The notes under the pieces were generated by a model, which did no database searches, had not been told where the DNA came from, and saw nothing but the letters and a program-made list of their open reading frames with translations. DNA of 64,000 nucleotides from PMP191F sp047602185. Lineage in GTDB: Bacteria; Bacteroidota; Bacteroidia; Chitinophagales; Chitinophagaceae. Location of the stretch: assembly GCA_047602185.1 (NCBI GenBank), contig JASGHY010000001.1:1798001-1862000 (forward strand), given 5' to 3'. A program made the translations under genes and the position numbers. This document shows, piece by piece, positions 58,649-64,000 of this stretch (position 1 is its first letter; each line of letters opens with the position of its first letter).

Positions 58649-59152
58649 TTATTTAGTCAGGGAGTCAAAGAACAGTTTTTCAGCATTACTCACCTCTTTA
58701 TTATTATCAGAGATATCCATAGTTGAAAATTGATAAAGAGTATCCTTGTAAAAAAAGGCTCTCATATGCACTTTTACCTTTTGCTTAGTATCAGGATTGA
58801 CTATGTATTTAATAATATCCAATCCTTCTTTATCTCCAATTTTAAACCGTCCTTCAGAAATAAGCAGGTTGGCTTCTTTCGCTTCATCTCGCTGCGAAAC
58901 AATATTCAGGATCCTGATCTCATCTTCAGAATTTTGCGGAACCCTTTCTGGCTCAACAGTAGTTACTAAAACGGCAAACGAACAGAGCTCCTGAACTACC
59001 GAATATGTTTTCCTGGAAAGATCAACCTGTCGTTCAGTGGGCTTTTCCGGAAACTTTATTGCAATTCCATTTCCCAATTGATATGCGGTCCAACGCTGCC
59101 CCATGCACTCGACCGAAATTAAAACCAGGATTGCAATAATTATTTTTTTCAT
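58649..59152 (-). CDS. Hypothetical exported protein
   Basis: A 167-residue protein with a signal peptide (MKKIIIAILVLISVECMGQR). The mature part is polar, with YQLGNGIAIKFPEKPTERQV at the start and FFYKDTLYQFSTMDIS near the end; it could be a beta-rich domain, but I recognise no family. It is flanked on both sides by rhodanese-related repeats, and reads leftwards like the DUF1648 gene. The start at 59152 is supported by the signal peptide. Confidence 0.6.
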   Translation of the reverse strand: MKKIIIAILVLISVECMGQRWTAYQLGNGIAIKFPEKPTERQVDLSRKTYSVVQELCSFAVLVTTVEPERVPQNSEDEIRILNIVSQRDEAKEANLLISEGRFKIGDKEGLDIIKYIVNPDTKQKVKVHMRAFFYKDTLYQFSTMDISDNNKEVSNAEKLFFDSLTK

Positions 59153-59285
59153 ATAGTATTCATATTAACTGTATCCATAATCCTTTCTCTCCGGATTCCC
59201 GCTAAAAATCACAGGTTATCGAAAACTAATCATTTTTATTCAAAATAGCAGGAAACATTAAAACATCCCTATAGTCCAAACTAAA

Positions 59286-59311
59286 AAAGCATAACCATTG
59301 GCTATGCTTTG
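59286..59311 (-). terminator. Terminator at the left end of the array
   Basis: On the minus strand AAAGCATAGCC...GGTTATGCTTT with T-run after it. It would end transcripts coming through the array from the rhodanese gene. It abuts the first array unit. Confidence 0.75.
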
Positions 59312-59841
59312 CTCTTCGCAACTTGTAGCTGCGAAAGCTTATCATGTGGCTTTCAGCCTCTCATACCAAAACAACAACAGCTTACCTCTACAGCTTGCTC
59401 TTCGCAGATTGTAGCTGCGAAGGATTATTATGTGGCTTTCAGCCACTCATACCAAACTAACAATAACAACTTACCTCTACTTCCTGCTCTTCGCAGATTG
59501 TAGCTGCGAAGCCTTATCATGTGGCTTTTAGCCACTCATGCCAAACCAACAATAACAACTTACCTCTACTTCCTGCTCTTCGCAGCTTGTAGCTGCGAAG
59601 GCTTATTATGTGGCTTTCAGCCACTCATACCAAACTAACAATAACAACTTACCTCTACAGCCTGCTCTTCGCAGCTTGTAGCTGCGAAGGCTTATTATGT
59701 GGCTTTCAGCCACTCATACCAAACTAACAATAACAACTTACCTCTACTTCCTGCTCTTCGCAGATTGTAGCTGCGAAGCCTTATTATGTAGCTTGCAGCC
59801 ACTCATGCCAAGCTAACAATAACAACTTACCTCTACAGTTC
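59311..59841. repeat. Six tandem 89-bp units of hairpin pair plus rhodanese 3' end
   Basis: Units start at about 59311, 59397, 59486, 59575, 59664 and 59753 (periods 86, 89, 89, 89, 89). Each holds CTTCGCAG(N)7CTGCGAAG, then GTGGCTTTCAGCCAC, then CTCATACCAAACTAACAATA and ACAACTTACCTCTAC. The last part of the final unit is the 3' end of the rhodanese gene (reverse complement of its last codons). So each unit contains a copy of the gene tail. No spacers unique to each unit exist, so this is not CRISPR. Confidence 0.88.
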
Positions 59842-60208
59842 TCTTTTCACCAGTTACTCCAACGGTCTCATACCCGTCTCTTTTCCACCAATCCAATCCA
59901 CCCTGCAACTCCTTTACCTGGAAACCGAGCTTTGCTAGATTCAACGCCCCCTTGGTAGAAGCGTTACAGCCAATACCATCACAATAGGTCACCAAAAGCG
60001 CTGAAGGATCCAGGTGCGTTGTTGACTCCACGTTCATAGCCCTGTGAGGCAGGCTAACAGCCCCCGGAATATGCTCGTTATCATAACCTTCGGTACTTCT
60101 TGCATCAATAATAATGACATTTTCTCCGTCACGGATAGCATTGAAAAGATCAGCAGAATCAATTTCAAAATGCAGTTTGTCTTCGTAATGTTTGATCTGT
60201 GTGCTCAT
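59813..60208 (-). CDS. Rhodanese-like sulfurtransferase domain protein
   Basis: A 131-residue single-domain rhodanese. The active loop is TYCDGIGCNAS, with catalytic Cys76 in Cys-x4-Cys81. The N-terminal DARSTEGYDNEHIPGAVSLP is the typical CH2A/CH2B-like stretch. The C-terminal QGGLDWWKRDGYE matches the family. It could move sulfur or detoxify sulfur compounds. Its last six codons (VEVSCYC and stop) lie inside the last unit of the 89-bp array. It is divergent from the LysR gene at 60343. A -7 element (TAAGTTTG) lies 10 bases before its ATG. Confidence 0.88.
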   Translation of the reverse strand: MSTQIKHYEDKLHFEIDSADLFNAIRDGENVIIIDARSTEGYDNEHIPGAVSLPHRAMNVESTTHLDPSALLVTYCDGIGCNASTKGALNLAKLGFQVKELQGGLDWWKRDGYETVGVTGEKRTVEVSCYC

Positions 60209-60218
60209 TTTTTTACTG

Positions 60219-60226
60219 CAAACTTA
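60219..60226 (-). promoter_or_regulatory. Rhodanese promoter -7 element (TAAGTTTG)
   Basis: Exact TAnnTTTG on the minus strand; only 10 bases lie between it and the ATG at 60208, so the leader is nearly absent. Confidence 0.5.
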
Positions 60227-60342
60227 GCTGCACCACGGGTTTATGAAAAGCGAAAAGAACTGCATATCATCATGAAAAAAATTCAGCAACGCTTCGCCAT
60301 TCATCCGGCAGATGGGTATTACATTTACCGTCAGAATAAGCT

Positions 60343-61248
60343 ATGGAAATAAGACATTTCAGACTAGTAAAAACGATCGTTGAAGCTGGCAGTATTGCCA
60401 AAGCCATCAACATACTGCATCTCTCAGCCAGTGCGTTAAGCTACCAGCTGAAGGAAGCAGAAACCCAGTTAGGAACAGCCATCTTTCATCGCGCAGGAAA
60501 GAAACTTATTCTAACCGAAGCTGGTAAAAAAGTACTTACAGCCGCATCTGTCATCTTGAATCAACTTGATGACGTACAGCAGGAAGTCAAACAGCTCATA
60601 AAGCACAATACAGGAAGCATCCGTATTGCCACCGAATGCTATACAGGCTATCACTGGTTACCTGCATTGATGAAAAATTTCCGGGCCGAATTCCCGGGCA
60701 TTGATATCAACATTGCATTTGAAGCAACACACCAGCCAATACAAAAGCTGGCAGAAGGGAAACTGGATCTCGCGATCACCAGCGATCCCATTGCAGATAA
60801 TAAGATCACCTACACTGAACTATTCAATGATGAAATGCTGGCCGTTGTAAGTGCAGATCATCCATGGGCGGCACGTCAGTTCGTGATCGCAGAAGATTTT
60901 AAAGATCAGAACCTGTTCATCCACTCCGAACCTCTGGAAACTGTCACTATCCATCAGAGGTTACTACAACCTTCAGGTATAAAACCACAAAAGATCACGG
61001 TACTACCGCTTACAGAAGCATCTGTAGAAATGGTAAAAGCAGATATGGGTGTAATGGTAATGGCTCAATGGGCACTTCGCCCTTACCTTCACGATCCTGG
61101 CTTACGATTTATTAAGGTTACACCACAAGGGCTCGTACGTACACAATATGTTGCGCAACTGGCCTCTCCTGATCCTCTGCAACATATTGCTTACTTTATT
61201 AAATATCTCCGGGAACACCTGGTAGATAAAAATGGTACCCGGCCATGA
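60343..61248 (+). CDS. LysR family transcriptional regulator (MetR-like)
   Basis: A 301-residue LysR-type regulator. The N-terminal HTH (MEIRHFRLVKTIVEAGSIAK...ALSYQLKEAETQLGTAIFHR) is followed by an effector-binding domain (about residues 90-290: IRIATECYTGYHWLPALMKN and DLAITSDPIADNK). The wording is close to the MetR branch (ATECYT...WLP), which regulates methionine genes in other bacteria, so a link to methionine or sulfur metabolism is possible but not shown. It is divergent from the rhodanese gene and may regulate it. It overlaps the next gene by 4 bases (ATGA). Confidence 0.88.
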   Translation: MEIRHFRLVKTIVEAGSIAKAINILHLSASALSYQLKEAETQLGTAIFHRAGKKLILTEAGKKVLTAASVILNQLDDVQQEVKQLIKHNTGSIRIATECYTGYHWLPALMKNFRAEFPGIDINIAFEATHQPIQKLAEGKLDLAITSDPIADNKITYTELFNDEMLAVVSADHPWAARQFVIAEDFKDQNLFIHSEPLETVTIHQRLLQPSGIKPQKITVLPLTEASVEMVKADMGVMVMAQWALRPYLHDPGLRFIKVTPQGLVRTQYVAQLASPDPLQHIAYFIKYLREHLVDKNGTRP

Positions 61249-61715
61249 ATCAACCATCGCCAATCATCAGGCTTGCACAACCGGGAGATGTAGAAACAAT
61301 CATATCACTTTGCGCAGAACATGCAGCATACGAACAAGCCAGCTATTGTCCGGAAGGGAAAAAACAAAAATTACACGAGTTACTGTTCAGCACCGCGCCC
61401 CGGCTCTTTTGTTTTGTAGCAGATGTAAACAACAACATCATCGGCTATACCACTTGCTCAATTGAGGTTTCCACCTGGGACGCAGCCACCTATCTCCACA
61501 TGGACTGCCTGTACATACAGGCCTCCTACAGAAGCATGGGGATCGGCCGCCTGTTGTTACAGGCTAATAAACAATTAGCAATAGAAAAAAATTGCCATCA
61601 ACTACAGTGGCAAACACCTGCATTCAACACCCGCGCTGCTCAATTCTATTTACGCGAAGGTGCTGAAGCACGTGATAAGATCAGGTTTAGTATGAAGACG
61701 GAGAACGGATATTAG
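61245..61715 (+). CDS. GNAT family N-acetyltransferase
   Basis: A 156-residue acetyltransferase of the GNAT fold, transferring acetyl from acetyl-CoA. Motif A is visible at YRSMGIGRLLLQANKQLA (residues about 100-117, the Q/RxxGxG/A pattern), after the strand LHMDCLYIQAS; the C-terminal NTRAAQFYLREGAEARDK is typical. The substrate is unknown. It is translated from an overlap with the LysR gene, so the two share a transcript and it may be a metabolic target of the regulator. Confidence 0.87.
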   Translation: MNQPSPIIRLAQPGDVETIISLCAEHAAYEQASYCPEGKKQKLHELLFSTAPRLFCFVADVNNNIIGYTTCSIEVSTWDAATYLHMDCLYIQASYRSMGIGRLLLQANKQLAIEKNCHQLQWQTPAFNTRAAQFYLREGAEARDKIRFSMKTENGY

Positions 61716-61737
61716 ATGTCAGGCATTAGAGATCATC

Positions 61738-63234
61738 TTAGCGAAACCGCTCGTTAACATCTTTCAGGATCTTCCTGCGCAATGAAAAGCCTGAACCGTA
61801 TATATAACCAATATTACACTGCAACTTTATTCCGCTGTATCGCTTCAGGCCACCAATTTCAGGTGAATAGGCCGGGCTCCATAAATACTTAAGCGACATA
61901 TCGTACAGCAATCTCTTACCCAGGCGGGTAGACATACCAAAACCTGCCTGTATAAAAAACTTCTGCTGGGTATAATCCGTAGAAGAAAAAGAACCGGTTG
62001 ACATACTACCTTTAATCCGCATCAGTATCGTATTCACAGCCCCGGCGCCAAACAGCATATACATTTTAGGCTCTGCCATTAATTTCGCACGCTGAAGCAT
62101 ACGTTTCTGCTGCAGATCTAGATCACTGGTATCAGGATTAATAGATGCAATAGACGTAAGCAAACGTCGCCTTGACGTTTTTCCATACATACCTCCAATA
62201 CCAAATTTCATGTAAGACGAAATAGTAGTAATAGTACCGGCCCCACCCACCATTGACGAACCGGACGCATTCATTGACTTTGAGGGAATATTGATCTGAA
62301 GTTCCGTACCTATACGATTGGAGCGACTCACATACCGCTCGGAAGCCAGCCCGAATACAAACGAATTATCCGCAATGGCAACCCCCGTCTTGGTATCTTT
62401 TGCCCCCCGTACATAACCGGGCATAAACATGGCCGACATTGTGAAACTGAGTACCTGGTTATCCGTGTTATCATTCAAAAGACGTTCATCCAGGATCCTT
62501 TTCGCACGTTCATATGTTTTTTCCCAACGGGCATTCTGATCCACATCCCATTCATATTCATTAGGCTTCAGTAACGGGCGACGTATGGAATGAAACACAC
62601 TATCTCCCTCCTTTTCACTTACACTGAGTGTATACTTACCGCCCTTTACCGCTGTACGATGCATAGGATACATGGCCCCTCCTACCAGTTGCATGCCCGA
62701 CTGCATTACCGGCATCATCAGGAACATGCCGGTGAAAGTAGTTACCTCTGAAGGCAGGAACGACATACCGGGCATCATTAAAGCATTCTGTGTAGAATTT
62801 TCAGTGTTCTTATTAAAAGCACGGAATGCCGTAATATTACGCAGGGGAACCGTGTCAAAAACAACCTTACCTTTCAGAAAGGGTAATGGAAGCGGCAACG
62901 GTAATGGCAACGGAAGCGGAGATTTTTTCTTCCGCATGAATATCAGCGAGCTGTCAGTAATAAACAGCAGCGGAGACTCCAGGAAATGAGTATGCCGGTT
63001 AAAATCAATTTTAGTTACCGGCTGAAAACCGTTCTTTATCTTTTCCGTACGCATCCATAACTTCACAAAAGCTCCTTCCACAATAGTATCACTTTTGTTG
63101 GTTACAGTATTATGAATGATCAGAATCTTTTGCTTCATACTGTCAGCAGAAGCAGTAAATACAGGCAACTGAGCCTTAAGTACATTACAAACAACACTTA
63201 ATGTCAGCGTCAATACAAGTGAAGATAACTTCAT
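61738..63234 (-). CDS. Hypothetical exported protein with Pro-Leu repeat
   Basis: A 498-residue protein with a signal peptide (MKLSSLVLTLTLSVVCNVLK, then AQ). Near residue 105-116 it has a (Pro-Leu)5 run coded by hexamer repeats, then VFDTVPLRNITAFR. The C-terminal 200 residues show alternating strands (RRLLTSIASINPDTSDLD, YDMSLKYLWSPAYSPEIGG) suggesting outer-membrane association. I do not recognise a family. Two inverted-repeat operator candidates lie upstream at 63301 and 63393, and the MarR-family gene is next in the same direction. It is likely under that regulator's control. Confidence 0.65.
   Translation of the reverse strand: MKLSSLVLTLTLSVVCNVLKAQLPVFTASADSMKQKILIIHNTVTNKSDTIVEGAFVKLWMRTEKIKNGFQPVTKIDFNRHTHFLESPLLFITDSSLIFMRKKKSPLPLPLPLPLPLPFLKGKVVFDTVPLRNITAFRAFNKNTENSTQNALMMPGMSFLPSEVTTFTGMFLMMPVMQSGMQLVGGAMYPMHRTAVKGGKYTLSVSEKEGDSVFHSIRRPLLKPNEYEWDVDQNARWEKTYERAKRILDERLLNDNTDNQVLSFTMSAMFMPGYVRGAKDTKTGVAIADNSFVFGLASERYVSRSNRIGTELQINIPSKSMNASGSSMVGGAGTITTISSYMKFGIGGMYGKTSRRRLLTSIASINPDTSDLDLQQKRMLQRAKLMAEPKMYMLFGAGAVNTILMRIKGSMSTGSFSSTDYTQQKFFIQAGFGMSTRLGKRLLYDMSLKYLWSPAYSPEIGGLKRYSGIKLQCNIGYIYGSGFSLRRKILKDVNERFR
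62876..62923. repeat. Hexanucleotide repeat coding for (Pro-Leu)n
   Basis: Eight or so 6-base units related to GGAAGC, GGCAAC, GGTAAT on the + strand. They code for PLPLPLPLPLP on the minus strand. The units vary at the third base, so slippage in multiples of six would keep the frame. Confidence 0.7.
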
Positions 63235-63300
63235 AATAGTGCAGCAGCGATTTGATTAACTGTAATGCGAACAACATCTTTCAGCCTGGTTATAGTGCAT

Positions 63301-63323
63301 ATTAGTTGATAATATCAACTAAT
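63301..63323. promoter_or_regulatory. Candidate MarR operator (ATTAGTTGAT-3-ATCAACTAAT)
   Basis: Perfect 10-bp inverted repeat with a 3-base centre, in the 380-base gap between the MarR gene's 3' end and the start of the Pro-Leu protein gene, about 67-89 bases upstream of the ATG at 63234. MarR proteins bind palindromes of this shape. Confidence 0.55.
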
Positions 63324-63392
63324 TATACATAACACATACTAAACAGGAACAAAAAAGACATTATTCACTATTCCGCACTAAAATATACAGAT

Positions 63393-63409
63393 GATTGACA
63401 TTATCAACC
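63393..63409. promoter_or_regulatory. Second operator-like palindrome (TTGAC-3-ATCAA)
   Basis: TTGACATTATCAA matches the core of the 63301 palindrome (TTGATAATATCAA) with a few differences, 85 bases further upstream. The remaining gap to 63615 is AT-rich and without a gene. Confidence 0.4.
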
Positions 63410-63615
63410 AATTAGCATCATATCTTATTTGTAAAATCTATCAACTGTATCTCCGTAACGATATTTTCACCTACAGAATGGACAACTAACAAGAGATATT
63501 ACTGGTGCAGAGAGAATATATTTGCGATAAGATCCCGTAAACGCATACCACGTTGTGGGAACATCACCTATAGAAAGCAAGATGAAATTTACTTTTGCAG
63601 GCTATCAATAGAAGA

Positions 63616-64000
63616 CTAATCTTTTATATTGCGACGGATAGTATCCAGTACACGCGAAAGCACTTTTAATTCTTTTTCAGGCACCCCCTCCAGCAATTGC
63701 TCAATTACTGCGGCCTCTATTTCCAGGGCCCTGTTGATCGTCTCTACTCCTTTTTTTGTAACTACAAGGATCTTACGACGCCGGTCAGTATCATCAGGCA
63801 CCCGCACAATTAACCTTTTCTGCTCCAATCCCTGGATTATTCTTAATACACCCGACTTATCTTTATTCATTGCGATCACAATATCATGCTGAATAATTTC
63901 TTCAGAAGCATTAATAATGTTCAGCACCATAAACTGCTCCATTGGTATATCGATCCCCTCACTTGCAAAGGCCCGGGCAATGCTACGTCCCATCGATTTA
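63616..64000 (-). CDS. MarR family transcriptional regulator, 5' end beyond the window
   Basis: The frame is open through the right edge (codons for Lys-Ser before an internal ATG at 63993), and the family usually has some residues before MGRSIARAFASEGID, so the gene probably starts outside. 125 residues or more are visible, with the winged helix at EEIIQHDIVIAMNKDKSGVL and wing PDDTDRRRKILVVT. MarR regulators repress genes in response to phenolic or oxidant ligands. The two palindromes at 63301 and 63393 are natural targets. It points toward the Pro-Leu protein gene, which lies downstream on the same strand. Confidence 0.85.
   Translation of the reverse strand, partial: KSMGRSIARAFASEGIDIPMEQFMVLNIINASEEIIQHDIVIAMNKDKSGVLRIIQGLEQKRLIVRVPDDTDRRRKILVVTKKGVETINRALEIEAAVIEQLLEGVPEKELKVLSRVLDTIRRNIKD

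Noticed and set aside
59311..59841. CRISPR array
   Set aside because: The 89-bp units are repeated in full with no unique spacers, and no cas genes lie nearby.

Overview
The window looks like chromosome from a Bacteroidota bacterium, most likely a member of the Chitinophagaceae. Reasons: two proteins end in type IX secretion sorting domains, a PorP/SprF-like remnant is present, several genes belong to families I know mainly from Bacteroidota (DUF6266, DUF4294, the single-domain glycogen-synthase-like protein), and many genes carry the Bacteroidota -7 element TAnnTTTG. Base composition is moderate and many intergenic gaps are long. The genus is my inference, not read directly from a marker gene.

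Layout. 0-5 kb: DUF6266-type genes, dps, a collagen-like lipoprotein and a SCO copper protein. 5-13 kb: housekeeping genes (rlmB with a Nudix hydrolase, metK, a glycogen-synthase-like protein divergent from panC, panD, a flippase-like membrane protein, rfaE2). 13.6-26.3 kb: DUF4294, a cysteine-rich double-glycine peptide, ccmEF, an arginase-family enzyme, two membrane proteins, a radical SAM protein, proB, proA and an AraC regulator. 26.5-32.8 kb: a possible structured RNA, tsaD, trmN6, a cobalamin riboswitch controlling metE, and an acyl-CoA thioesterase. 33-41.5 kb: a LamG surface protein, a LytS/LytTR two-component pair, ankyrin, aat-clpS and START-domain genes. 41.7-53.6 kb: an accessory stretch that starts at tRNA-Val(TAC). 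It holds a three-gene cassette (DUF6602 nuclease-like, GIY-YIG/T5orf172, HEPN-like), fragments of ECF sigma and PorP genes, a 2250-residue adhesin and an OmpA-type protein, and a broken tRNA copy lies near its far end. 53.9-64 kb: AraC, a berberine-bridge-type oxidase, DinB, DUF1648, rhodanese, LysR, GNAT and MarR genes, with an 89-bp tandem array and decayed rhodanese copies.

Two repeat systems stand out. About a dozen gaps between 0.3 and 41 kb are filled by modular repeats made of short degenerate 'words' that occur in both orientations. One copy has truncated a glyoxalase gene, and two copies about 7 kb apart are almost identical inverted duplicates. Separately, the 3' end of the rhodanese gene and its hairpin-rich downstream DNA form six tandem 89-bp units, with at least three decayed copies 1-2 kb further along.

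The best candidate for an undescribed system is the cassette at tRNA-Val. It combines three nuclease-like proteins in one apparent operon at a classic integration site. Its functions are inferred from motifs only.
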